Source: an uncultured Erysipelotrichaceae bacterium | GTDB taxonomy: Bacteria; Bacillota_I; Bacilli_A; RF39; UBA660 | Direction of reading: 5' to 3' | Length of the DNA: 20,177 bases | NCBI GenBank assembly: GCA_902797105.1 | Contig: CADBRL010000037.1 | Span: forward strand, 1 to 20,177 | Part shown: positions 7,440-15,311 of the stretch, piece after piece | Numbering within the stretch: position 1 is the first letter of the stretch | Layout of the letters: each line of letters starts with the position of its first letter | Notes under the pieces: generated by a model | Databases searched by the model: none | Told to the model about the DNA's origin: nothing | The model's input: the letters and a program-made list of their open reading frames with translations, nothing else | Position numbers and translations under genes: made by a program

Positions 7440-8177
7440 TACGTCATAATTTAATAATTTATTACACATTTCATCGTATATATCTTGAAAATGAAGAATT
7501 GTGTCTTTTAAATATTTTCTATCTTTGTTATATTCTTTCAAACCTCGCATATAAAAAGCTTTTTCTTCATCTAAAATTATAAAAGGAACGATATTATTTT
7601 TTAAACATTCTTTAAACATTATTAATCTACCTATTCTGCCATTTCCATCACTTAAAGGATGTATTCTTTCAAATCTAACATGAAAATCAATAATATCTTT
7701 TAATGTTACTTCTTGTAATTTTTCATAATCTTTTAAAAGTTCTTCTAAATCATTTCGGACATTTTCTGGGCTACTTGTTTCAATTACATTTTGTAAACCA
7801 ATGATATTAGGAACTTTTTTAAATCCACCAACATTATATAGAGGGCTATCTTCATCTGATGTTCCTCGTTTTAACATTTTATGCATTTTTAATATCATAT
7901 CTTCGGTTAGAATTTCATCTATATTATCTAATATATAATCAAACAATTTAAAATGATTTTTTACTTCAATTAAATCATCAAGTTTTATTAAATTTTCACT
8001 TTTGGAAATAATGCTTTGAGTATCAAATATAGCTTCAATTTGGTCTTCAGTAAGTCTACTTCCTTCTATTTTATTTGAATGGTAAGCAAAAGAAACTTGA
8101 GAAAAATGATAAATATTTCCTTTAAACCTACATTTTTTTTGACGAATTAATTCTTTTTTTATTCTAATAGCGTCCAC
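7437..8177 (-). CDS. Fic-domain protein (AMPylase-type, class II inhibitory motif)
   Basis: Fic enzymes transfer AMP or another nucleotide group from a nucleotide cofactor to hydroxyls on target proteins. The core motif HPLSDGNGRIGR is at residues 173-184, with catalytic H173, phosphate-binding D177/G178/N179 and R184 in place, so the enzyme looks active. The N-terminal half carries SNKIEGS at 34-40. It fits the (S/T)xxxE(G/N) inhibitory-helix motif of class II Fic proteins, where the Glu blocks the ATP site (family knowledge). The start is GTG at 8177, with AGAAGTGAT just before it. At 246 aa it is a compact stand-alone Fic protein. It lies 66 bp after ftsW on the same strand, and a possible promoter at 8198-8226 suggests separate control. 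The target is unknown. Confidence 0.92.
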   Translation of the reverse strand: MDAIRIKKELIRQKKCRFKGNIYHFSQVSFAYHSNKIEGSRLTEDQIEAIFDTQSIISKSENLIKLDDLIEVKNHFKLFDYILDNIDEILTEDMILKMHKMLKRGTSDEDSPLYNVGGFKKVPNIIGLQNVIETSSPENVRNDLEELLKDYEKLQEVTLKDIIDFHVRFERIHPLSDGNGRIGRLIMFKECLKNNIVPFIILDEEKAFYMRGLKEYNKDRKYLKDTILHFQDIYDEMCNKLLNYDV

Positions 8178-8197
8178 TCAATCACTTCTCTTTAATA

Positions 8198-8226
8198 ATT
8201 TTAACAAAATTTAAGTTCAAAGTAAA
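8198..8226 (-). promoter_or_regulatory. Possible promoter of the Fic gene
   Basis: On the minus strand, TTTACT (8226-8221), 17 bp, and TAAAAT (8203-8198). It is a moderate match with ideal spacing, and A+T-rich DNA gives many chance matches. Confidence 0.45.
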
Positions 8227-8243
8227 TAAATGCAAGTGCTTTT

Positions 8244-9332
8244 CTATTTTTGCTTATTACTAATACTTAAAATAATACCAATACTTATCATACTAACAAG
8301 AAGTGATGAGCCACCATAAGAAAAGAACGGAAGTGTTACTCCGGTGACTGGAATAACCCCAATAACTACACAAATATTTAAAAGAGCTTGAATAATAATG
8401 CCGAAACCTAAGCCAAATGATAAATATTTATAAAATAAATTATCTGAAGTTAAAGATATTTTTACTATTTTATAAAAGATAAAAGCAAAAAAAGCAGTTA
8501 CAATGAGAATACCTAAAAAACCAAATTCTTCAGAAATTATAGAAAATATAAAATCTGTCTGAGGTTCTGGTAAATAAAATTGTTTCTGACGGCTTTTTAA
8601 AAATCCTTGACCAAGTAAACCACCAGGACCAATAGCATATAAACTTTGAATAATTTGATATCCACTACCTAAAGGATCGACCCATGGATTTAAAAATGAC
8701 ACAATACGAAGCATACGATATGGAGCTACCACTATAAGTCCTACTATACCAAGTAAACCAAGTAAGCCTATTTTAATAAAGAAAGAAAGCTTAACACCGG
8801 AAATAAAAAGTATTGATACAAGTGTAATAACTATAACCATTGCTGTACCAAAATCTGGTTCAAGCATTATGAGAAGAAAGAAAACCCCGATAACAAGTAA
8901 AATTGGAAATACTCCTTTTTTTATATCTGTTATAATTCTATTATTATTGGCTAGATATTTAGAAACATAAATAATTAAACCTATTTTAGCAAATTCACTA
9001 GGTTGAATACCAAAGCCACCTATTCCAAACCAACTTCTACTACCATTTCTTATTTTACCAAGGCCTGGTATCAATACTAAAACAAGTAATATAAAACATA
9101 TAAGAAGTATTAAATTAGCTTTTTCATAATATATTTTAGGATTTATTTTTCTTAAAATAAAGACAAGTAAAAGAGACATTATAAAGAATGCACTTTGAGC
9201 TTTAACAAACTTAAAGGGATCATTAAATTTATAGTCTGCCCAGATAAAACTAGCAGAATAAATCATTACTATACCAAATATAGCTGTTATTATGACAATT
9301 ATAAGTAACCATTTATCATCTTTTTTTGGCAT
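8244..9332 (-). CDS. ftsW: FtsW/SpoVE-type peptidoglycan glycosyltransferase
   Basis: SEDS-family lipid II polymerase that builds septal glycan strands together with a class B PBP. The 362-aa protein has about ten membrane segments. Family blocks seen are GSRSWFGIGGFGIQPSEFAKIG (split: GSRSWFGIGGF then IQPSEFAK), EPDFGTAMV, and LPEPQTDFIFSIISEE, whose Asp lies in the region of the SEDS catalytic aspartate. PVTGVTLPFFSYGGSS near the C-terminus is the classic FtsW/RodA signature. The setting with mraY and a class B PBP favours FtsW over RodA. GAGGG at 9339-9343 gives a good ribosome binding site. No clear promoter lies between the terminator at 9357-9394 and the start codon, so transcription may depend on read-through. 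Confidence 0.92.
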   Translation of the reverse strand: MPKKDDKWLLIIVIITAIFGIVMIYSASFIWADYKFNDPFKFVKAQSAFFIMSLLLVFILRKINPKIYYEKANLILLICFILLVLVLIPGLGKIRNGSRSWFGIGGFGIQPSEFAKIGLIIYVSKYLANNNRIITDIKKGVFPILLVIGVFFLLIMLEPDFGTAMVIVITLVSILFISGVKLSFFIKIGLLGLLGIVGLIVVAPYRMLRIVSFLNPWVDPLGSGYQIIQSLYAIGPGGLLGQGFLKSRQKQFYLPEPQTDFIFSIISEEFGFLGILIVTAFFAFIFYKIVKISLTSDNLFYKYLSFGLGFGIIIQALLNICVVIGVIPVTGVTLPFFSYGGSSLLVSMISIGIILSISNKQK

Positions 9333-9356
9333 GTTTATCCCTCATATAATTATATT

Positions 9357-9394
9357 AAAAAAAGAGTTTTCTATTACAAGTTACAGAAAACTCT
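9357..9394 (-). terminator. Rho-independent terminator after the AAA_14/DUF4143 gene
   Basis: Ten-base stem AGAGTTTTCT/AGAAAACTCT (9363-9372 with 9385-9394) and a 12-nt loop, followed on the minus strand by a run of seven Ts. It lies 25 bp before the ftsW start codon and so would cut ftsW off from upstream transcription. Confidence 0.88.
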
Positions 9395-9426
9395 GGTAAT
9401 CATGGATTTATAAACATAGGTTAATT

Positions 9427-10779
9427 TTAAAGTAAACTAGTCATATATATTGGTAAATATAAAATATTATTTTCTACTTTTAAATCTTTTGTATGAATAA
9501 TTATAGGACCATCAATATAATCTTTATATTTGTCTTGTAATTTATTAAGTGATGAATATGTATATCTGTCTCCAGATTTTACCTCAATTGGAATAATATT
9601 GTGTCTTGACGTCATATTATCTTTGCTAATTAAAAAGTCTATTTCCATATCTTGTGATGAGTCAGATGAGTTATATTTAGAAAAAAAGTATAATTTTCTG
9701 CCAGATGAAACCAAACTTTGTGCTACAATATTTTCCACTATCATGCCTTCATTAAATACTAATTTATCAAATAATATTTTTTTGTATATTTCTTCTTTTA
9801 CTATTTCCTTTTCGTTAAATACTAACGCCAGTAATAATCCTGTATCAAAGAAATAACACTTTAAACTATTGTCATCTATGCGTTGTCCCAATCCAATATT
9901 TGGTTCAGTAGTGTTATATGCAATATTAATTAATCCAGCATCATCTAGCCAATAAAATGCTCCTTCATAATTTCTATATCTAGCATTTTCATCTAAAGTT
10001 GCTAAATTAAATTTTTTTTCATGCTTTTGTAATTGAGATGGTATGGTATCAAATATTTGCTCAACCTTTAAATTTAATTCATCAGCATGTTTTCTTATAT
10101 TCTTTCTATATAAAGCTATTAAATCTCTTTTTATCTTATCAGCAGCTGAAAAATCATTTGTATTTATATATTCTAAAATGACTTGAGGCATTCCCCCAAT
10201 TATTAAATATTGTTTGTAATAATCCATTACTTTTCTGTGCATTAGGTCAGTTAAAGACTTTTTTTCTTCATAACATTTCCTGATAAAATCCATTAAAGTC
10301 TCATCACCCATTGCCCATAAAAACTCCTCAAAATCCATTGGGTACAAAGTAATTTTTCGCTCCTCAGATGGAATTAATATATCTTTTACATTTTTATGAA
10401 TAGAAATGAGTGAACCTGTCTCAATATAATCATATCTTCCATCAGCCACTAAATATTTTATTAAGCTTCTAGCTCTAGGGCAAAATTGAACTTCATCAAA
10501 AATAAATAGTGTATCACGTTCATATAATTTAGTACTATAAAATTCTTGCAAATACATAAAAAGCATTTCTAAATTATCACCATATTCATAAAACAAATTT
10601 TTAACTTTATCTGGTGCAATTGCAAAATCAATTAATATAAAAGATTTATAATTATTTTCAGCAAATTCTTTTACAATATAACTTTTTCCAACACGTCTTG
10701 CACCTTCAATTAATAAAGCATATTTGCCATTTGACTCTTGCTTCCATTTTACTAACTTATCGTATATTTTTCTTTTCAT
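9427..10779 (-). CDS. AAA_14/DUF4143 ATPase with C-terminal nuclease-like fold
   Basis: A 450-aa ATP-binding protein of the large AAA_14 plus DUF4143 family, found in many scattered copies across bacteria and archaea; the biological role is unsettled. Walker A is GARRVGKS at 26-33, Walker B LFIFDEVQ at 91-98, and the sensor-like ETGSLIS at about 120-126. The DUF4143 region follows. The C-terminal end has D381 (EIDFL) and E399-V-K401 (PIEVKSG), matching the D...ExK core of PD-(D/E)XK enzymes, so nuclease activity is possible but unproven. AAGGAG lies 6-7 bp before the ATG. A TATAAT at 10804-10809 with a weak -35 may be its promoter. The gene is flanked by terminators and preceded by three 33-bp-spaced repeats. 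Confidence 0.92.
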   Translation of the reverse strand: MKRKIYDKLVKWKQESNGKYALLIEGARRVGKSYIVKEFAENNYKSFILIDFAIAPDKVKNLFYEYGDNLEMLFMYLQEFYSTKLYERDTLFIFDEVQFCPRARSLIKYLVADGRYDYIETGSLISIHKNVKDILIPSEERKITLYPMDFEEFLWAMGDETLMDFIRKCYEEKKSLTDLMHRKVMDYYKQYLIIGGMPQVILEYINTNDFSAADKIKRDLIALYRKNIRKHADELNLKVEQIFDTIPSQLQKHEKKFNLATLDENARYRNYEGAFYWLDDAGLINIAYNTTEPNIGLGQRIDDNSLKCYFFDTGLLLALVFNEKEIVKEEIYKKILFDKLVFNEGMIVENIVAQSLVSSGRKLYFFSKYNSSDSSQDMEIDFLISKDNMTSRHNIIPIEVKSGDRYTYSSLNKLQDKYKDYIDGPIIIHTKDLKVENNILYLPIYMTSLL

Positions 10780-10835
10780 GCAAATCTCCTTATTTATGCT
10801 TATATTATATACTATCTCGAAACATTATTTAAGTC

Positions 10836-10923
10836 TTTTGCACGAAAATGAAAATAATTTTACCATTATTTTGCACGAAAATGAAAATAATATTTGCTAA
10901 ATTTTACACGAAAACGAAAATAA
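10836..10923. repeat. Three direct repeats with exact 33-bp period upstream of the AAA_14 gene
   Basis: A 22-bp unit with core GCACGAAAATGAAAATAA starts at 10836 and 10869. A third copy at 10902 differs at two bases (ACACGAAAACGAAAATAA core). The two spacers are both 11 bp and unlike each other, so the units, not the spacers, are conserved. The block lies between the mraY terminator and the ATPase start. Iteron-like protein binding, possibly by the ATPase, is inferred. Confidence 0.9.
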
Positions 10924-10926
10924 CAC

Positions 10927-10951
10927 AAAAAAAAGAAGTAATATCTACTTC
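10927..10951 (-). terminator. Rho-independent terminator of mraY
   Basis: Stem GAAGTA/TACTTC (10935-10940 with 10946-10951) and a 5-nt loop, then eight Ts on the minus strand (10934-10927). It begins 3 bp after the mraY stop codon. The stem is short but the T-run is strong. Confidence 0.75.
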
Positions 10952-10954
10952 AAT

Positions 10955-11947
10955 TTATAACCATACTCCATATGTTATAGCTGCCATAGCAAGAATAAAA
11001 CCTACCACCCAGAATAACTTAATAATATCTGTTTCTCTCCAGCCTAACTCTTCAAAATGATGATGAAGCGGAGCTTTTAAGAATACTTTTTTATTAAAAT
11101 ACCTAATTGATATAATTTGAATTAAACTTGAAAGTGTTTCTATTACAAATACACCACCTATTATTGCTAGTGATATTTCATGTCTTGAAACAATTGCAAC
11201 TGATGCTAGAGCACCACCTAACGCAAGTGAACCTAAATCTCCCATAAATATACGTGCTGGATGAGTATTAAATACTAAAAATCCTATTAAAGAACCAACA
11301 AGTAAAAAGCAAAAGATAGCTATTTCTTGATATCCCTCGAGCCAACCAGCATTCCAACTTATAACACCATAAGCAAAGAAAGCAATCGCTGATAAACCAC
11401 CTGCTAAACCATCTAAACCATCAGTTATGTTAACAGCATTCGTAGTACCAACCAATAAAAATAATATAAATAAGCCAAACATCCACCCTAAATCTAGGTA
11501 AATATTTAAGAAACTTATGCTAAGTACTGGTTGTCCGCCACCTTTCATAAATAAATAAAAGAATACTAGAGCTATACACATTTGAATTAAAAACTTAGTA
11601 ACTAAACTTATTCCATTATTATTATGGTATTTTACTTTTAAAAAGTCATCTAAAAAACCAAGCAATCCATAAGTAAGAAAGACAAATATTACTATAATTA
11701 AATTATAGCTTATAGAAATACTTCCCTTTATATATAACAGAATTAAGGATACTATAACAGGAATTATGAATATTAATCCTCCCATTGTTGGTGTTCCTTC
11801 TTTTTTTAAATGCCTTTCATTAATTAAATGACTTACTGATTGACCAAAATGTAATTTTCTAAATAAAGGTATAATAAATAAACCTGTTATTAATGATAAA
11901 ACAAATCCTAACATCATTGCCATAGATGCTTTAGCTAAAATTAACAT
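10955..11947 (-). CDS. mraY: Phospho-MurNAc-pentapeptide transferase MraY
   Basis: Integral membrane enzyme that joins UDP-MurNAc-pentapeptide to undecaprenyl phosphate, forming lipid I. The 330-aa protein has about ten membrane segments. Signatures seen are GTPTMGGLIF near the N-terminus, LGFLDDFLKVK with the Asp pair, NITDGLDGLAGG, and the C-terminal LHHHFEELGW. The start is the ATG at 11947, with GAGGTGAAAATT before it; the in-frame GTG at 11956 lies inside that ribosome binding site and is unlikely to be used. It follows the PBP gene by 82 bp. A TATAAT at 11968-11973 may provide a promoter, but the -35 is poor. murD, which commonly follows mraY, is not here. Confidence 0.95.
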   Translation of the reverse strand: MLILAKASMAMMLGFVLSLITGLFIIPLFRKLHFGQSVSHLINERHLKKEGTPTMGGLIFIIPVIVSLILLYIKGSISISYNLIIVIFVFLTYGLLGFLDDFLKVKYHNNNGISLVTKFLIQMCIALVFFYLFMKGGGQPVLSISFLNIYLDLGWMFGLFILFLLVGTTNAVNITDGLDGLAGGLSAIAFFAYGVISWNAGWLEGYQEIAIFCFLLVGSLIGFLVFNTHPARIFMGDLGSLALGGALASVAIVSRHEISLAIIGGVFVIETLSSLIQIISIRYFNKKVFLKAPLHHHFEELGWRETDIIKLFWVVGFILAMAAITYGVWL

Positions 11948-12029
11948 AATTTTCACCTCATAATTTTATTATACACTACTTTTTTAATATATTTATATTT
12001 TTACTTTAAAAATTTACATCATTTTACAC

Positions 12030-13934
12030 TTATCCTAGCATTAAAACTACAGTACCATTTTCTTTAGCATACATTCCTGCCTTTGGTGACATATAAATAA
12101 CTGTATCACCTTCACCACTATATTCTATATTAAATCCTTTTAATATTTTCTTAGCTTCATTAACACTTAATCCTACTACATCTGGCACTGTTACATATTT
12201 TTGGTCAAGCCATGTATATTCTTTTGGTATTCCTTCTGTAGATGGCTCTATATCCAAAATATCTATCGCACTTAAGAAAATATTTCTAGCTATTGGAGCT
12301 GCTACTGTACCACCATATTGCACTACACCTTTTGCATTTTGGACAGCAACATACACTACTATTTCAGGGTCATCTGCAGGCATAAATCCTATAAACGATA
12401 AAATGTATTTACTTGATGAATAAATACCATTTTCAACTGTCTGAGCTGTACCAGTTTTACCACCAATTCGGTAGTTTTCAATATATGCATTATGTCCAGA
12501 ACCTTTGGCAACAACACTTTCTAAGGCATATCTTACTAAATCTGATGTTTCTTTTTTTATAACTGTTCCTTTATTTTCACTAGTAACACTTTTAACGATT
12601 GTGTTTGTTTCAGGTTCTAAAAAGTTTTTAACAAGAAATGGTGAATATAGGGTTCCTCCATTAATTATTGCGGATACTGCTTGAACTTGTTGGATCGGAG
12701 TTACACTTATTCCTTGACCAAATGCTGTTGTTGCAAGTTCAACATTTCCCATTTTATCTAAACTAAACAATATTCCATTTCCTTCACCATTTAAATCAAT
12801 TCCCGTTTTAGTACCAAAACCAAATTTTTTAATATAACTCATTAATTTTTCTTTTTGAAGCATAAGTCCTAAGTTAACGAAACCTGGGTTGCAACTATTT
12901 TCAATTACTTCCAGATAAGTTTGGTTACCGTGTCCTCCATGTTTCCAGCAATGAAGTGTTGCTCCATCAACAGTTATAGCACCTGAATCAGTAAATCTAT
13001 CTTCAAAAATATTAATTAATCCTTCATTAATTGCTGCAGTGTACGTCGATATTTTCATTGTTGATCCTGGTTCAAATGTCATCCAAATAGGTAAGTTTCT
13101 ATTTATTACTTCAGTTGTATAGTTTTGATAGTTATTGCTATCAAAATTAGGTCTTGATGCCATAGCAAGAACTTCTCCATTCTTTGGGTTCATGGCAATA
13201 GCTATCACACTATCTGGGTCATACTTAGCAACCGCATTATCAAGTTCATTTTCAACCGCGAGTTGCAAATCTAAATCTATAGTAAGTTGCAACGTTACTC
13301 CAGATGTCGGAGCCTCATATATTTCTGCAAGTTCAAGCTTATGTCCTTTACCGTCAGAAAAATATTTTATAGAACCATCTTCACCTGTTAAATAATCATC
13401 ATAATAAAGCTCTAATCCTGACAAACCTTGGTTATCGATGCCAACATAACCTAAAACATGACTTAAAACAGTATCATAAGGATAATATCTTTTACTTTCT
13501 TTAACTAAATAAACTCCATCGATTTTTAAAGCATCTATTTTTTCCGCTACTTCATAACTTAATCTTCTGCCTTCAGGATGTACTCTTTCAATTGATGTTT
13601 TTTTACTAACATGCTTAAGCATATCATTATAGCCACTTCCAAGTATTTCACTTAACTTTTTAGCAGCATCTTCTTTATTTTCAATTTGATTAGGAATAAC
13701 TATAAGTGATGTTGTAGTAATATTATCAGCTAAAACTCTTCCTCTCCTATCAACAATTTTACCTCGATCTGCTGATATAGGTAATTTTCTACTCCATAAA
13801 GATTCTGCTAAAGTATTTAGCTTTTTATAAGAAAATACTTGAATATAAAAAACTCTAGCTATAGCTATCACTAAAACTAAAATAACTACTAAAAATATAT
13901 ATCTTATTCTTGTATGTACATTATTATAGAACAT
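12030..13934 (-). CDS. Class B penicillin-binding protein with PASTA domain (FtsI/PBP2B/SpoVD type)
   Basis: Septal-type peptidoglycan transpeptidase, 634 aa. A single N-terminal membrane segment is at about 11-31, followed by a PBP dimerisation domain to about 200. The transpeptidase domain shows all three active-site motifs: STMK at 291-294 (nucleophile S291), SCN at 347-349, and KTG at 493-495. One C-terminal PASTA domain lies at about 578-634 (VTVPDVVGLSVNEAKKIL, then SPKAGMYAKENGTVVL). PASTA-bearing FtsI forms occur in Firmicutes. GAGGG sits 7 bp before the ATG. The gene lies upstream of mraY, as in dcw clusters, and its product is the expected partner of FtsW. A -10-like TATAAT lies at 13981-13986 without a good -35. 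Whether it is vegetative or spore-specific cannot be told. Confidence 0.93.
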   Translation of the reverse strand: MFYNNVHTRIRYIFLVVILVLVIAIARVFYIQVFSYKKLNTLAESLWSRKLPISADRGKIVDRRGRVLADNITTTSLIVIPNQIENKEDAAKKLSEILGSGYNDMLKHVSKKTSIERVHPEGRRLSYEVAEKIDALKIDGVYLVKESKRYYPYDTVLSHVLGYVGIDNQGLSGLELYYDDYLTGEDGSIKYFSDGKGHKLELAEIYEAPTSGVTLQLTIDLDLQLAVENELDNAVAKYDPDSVIAIAMNPKNGEVLAMASRPNFDSNNYQNYTTEVINRNLPIWMTFEPGSTMKISTYTAAINEGLINIFEDRFTDSGAITVDGATLHCWKHGGHGNQTYLEVIENSCNPGFVNLGLMLQKEKLMSYIKKFGFGTKTGIDLNGEGNGILFSLDKMGNVELATTAFGQGISVTPIQQVQAVSAIINGGTLYSPFLVKNFLEPETNTIVKSVTSENKGTVIKKETSDLVRYALESVVAKGSGHNAYIENYRIGGKTGTAQTVENGIYSSSKYILSFIGFMPADDPEIVVYVAVQNAKGVVQYGGTVAAPIARNIFLSAIDILDIEPSTEGIPKEYTWLDQKYVTVPDVVGLSVNEAKKILKGFNIEYSGEGDTVIYMSPKAGMYAKENGTVVLMLG

Positions 13935-14021
13935 AATTATCCCTCATAAAAATATATGTAGAAAAAGGAAAAAAAGAAGAATTATATTTTTATATTACTT
14001 AAAAGAAAAAGATTTACACAT

Positions 14022-14046
14022 AAAAAAAGACACCCTAGTTGGTGTC
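14022..14046 (-). terminator. Rho-independent terminator of the McrB-like operon
   Basis: Stem GACACC/GGTGTC (14029-14034 with 14041-14046), with the TAG stop codon of the last gene inside the 6-nt loop, then a run of Ts on the minus strand (14028-14022). Confidence 0.85.
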
Positions 14047-15297
14047 CTTTATTAATTCGATTAAAACTCTTCCTTTAAAGCTTTTTCCTTGGTCAATATT
14101 TTGTTCTTCACCAGTACCATGTAATCTAAAATCAACTACATAATCTTGTTTTGATAAAGGTGCTATACTTATTTCTCTTTTAATTAAACCATTTTGTTTT
14201 GGACTTGATACCCAGTCACCAGTAGTATATCCTCCATTTGGACTATCAATTTTAACTTGGAAATTGTCAGTTAAGAATGTATTTTCAACTTCTGTCCAAT
14301 AAATATTATAATATAAAACATCATTTGTTCTGTTTTCTATATTAAATTTAACTTCTGGTATATCAGTTGTAACTAGTGGATCATTTTGATCATCTGGATA
14401 AATATCATCTATTGAAACATTACTTCCAGCTTCAAAATTAACTACTAAAGCCGCTGTATCTAAAGTTACATTTCCATCCCCGGTTGTTAATTGTCCACTA
14501 TTTTTATCCACAACATATGTACAATTTTTATTACATTTCCCATCGCCATCTTCATCAATATTGATATCTGGTACCCCATCACCATTAGTATCAATATTTA
14601 TATCTGGATAACCATTACCATTAATATCAATATTTATATCTGCTTTTCCATCACCATCTAAATCAATGTTTGTATCTGGCCATCCATCATCATTAGTATC
14701 ACAGTTAAGAAAACATTTACCATTTTCATCTGTTTGATTCATTTTATTAGAAATCGTTCCATCTTCAAGCTTAACATTAAATGTTGGTTTTCTATTTCCT
14801 CTGTAATCAATATTAAGTTCTGGAATTTTACTATTTTTTTTCGTTGTACAGTTTACTTCACATATTCCATCGTCATTTAAGTCAAGATTTAAATCTGGTA
14901 CTCCATCACTATTTAAATCAATATTCATCCATGATTTACCTATGAGTTGAACCCCACTAAAGGTAGCAAATCCAGCAATAAACAAAAAGCCAAGTAAGAA
15001 AAGAATTAATAAAGCTTTATTACTTTTCTTAAATGAGAATATTAACTTATTTCCATCTTTTTGAACACATAAACTATAAGGTAAAAATGTTTCATTATCT
15101 TTATTATCAAAAGCTACATTAAGTACTTTATCAATATGTTTTTTAGTAACTTCAACATTTCCTTCGTATACTTTATTTAATGTTTCTTCAATTAATTTAT
15201 CTTGTTCTCCGCTTTTTAAAAGCATGAACTCTTTAATATTAATTGTTTCCTTATTTCTTTGAAACTCCTTCTTATTCTTTTCGTTTACTTTGTTCAT
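14035..15297 (-). CDS. Single-TM protein with external Asp/Asn calcium-binding-type repeats
   Basis: A 420-aa protein and the last gene of the operon. About 94 charged residues precede a membrane segment at 95-115, so the N-terminus is probably cytoplasmic and about 300 residues lie outside. The outer part has D-x-N/D-x-D-G-x-x-D-x-N-I-D repeats at 126-150 and 199-259 (such as DINGNGYPDINID and DTNGDGVPDINID), like calcium loops of thrombospondin type 3 or dockerin-like repeats. Each block ends in CxxxC: C146/C150, C195/C199, C255/C259. From about 275 a beta-rich domain follows (KFNIENRTNDVLYYNIYW) resembling the Ig-like region of the protein at 5073-6281. GAGGTGG lies 5 bp before the ATG. 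The function is unknown; a calcium-stabilised surface stalk or adhesin is inferred. Confidence 0.8.
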   Translation of the reverse strand: MNKVNEKNKKEFQRNKETINIKEFMLLKSGEQDKLIEETLNKVYEGNVEVTKKHIDKVLNVAFDNKDNETFLPYSLCVQKDGNKLIFSFKKSNKALLILFLLGFLFIAGFATFSGVQLIGKSWMNIDLNSDGVPDLNLDLNDDGICEVNCTTKKNSKIPELNIDYRGNRKPTFNVKLEDGTISNKMNQTDENGKCFLNCDTNDDGWPDTNIDLDGDGKADINIDINGNGYPDINIDTNGDGVPDINIDEDGDGKCNKNCTYVVDKNSGQLTTGDGNVTLDTAALVVNFEAGSNVSIDDIYPDDQNDPLVTTDIPEVKFNIENRTNDVLYYNIYWTEVENTFLTDNFQVKIDSPNGGYTTGDWVSSPKQNGLIKREISIAPLSKQDYVVDFRLHGTGEEQNIDQGKSFKGRVLIELIKDTN

Positions 15298-15311
15298 TTT
15301 ACCACCTCAAT

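Noticed and set aside
9530..9856. Plus-strand open frame of 108 codons
   Set aside because: It lies wholly inside the AAA_14/DUF4143 gene on the other strand. No ribosome binding site or recognisable protein is seen.
10836..10923. Short CRISPR array
   Set aside because: Repeats are 22 bp with 11-bp spacers, far too short for CRISPR spacers, and there are no cas genes nearby.
10848..11060. Plus-strand open frame of 70 codons across the repeats
   Set aside because: Its first part is a translation of the 33-bp-period repeats and terminator, and the rest is antisense to mraY. No ribosome binding site is seen.
13135..13395. Plus-strand open frame of 86 codons
   Set aside because: Antisense to the transpeptidase part of the PBP gene, with no supporting signals.
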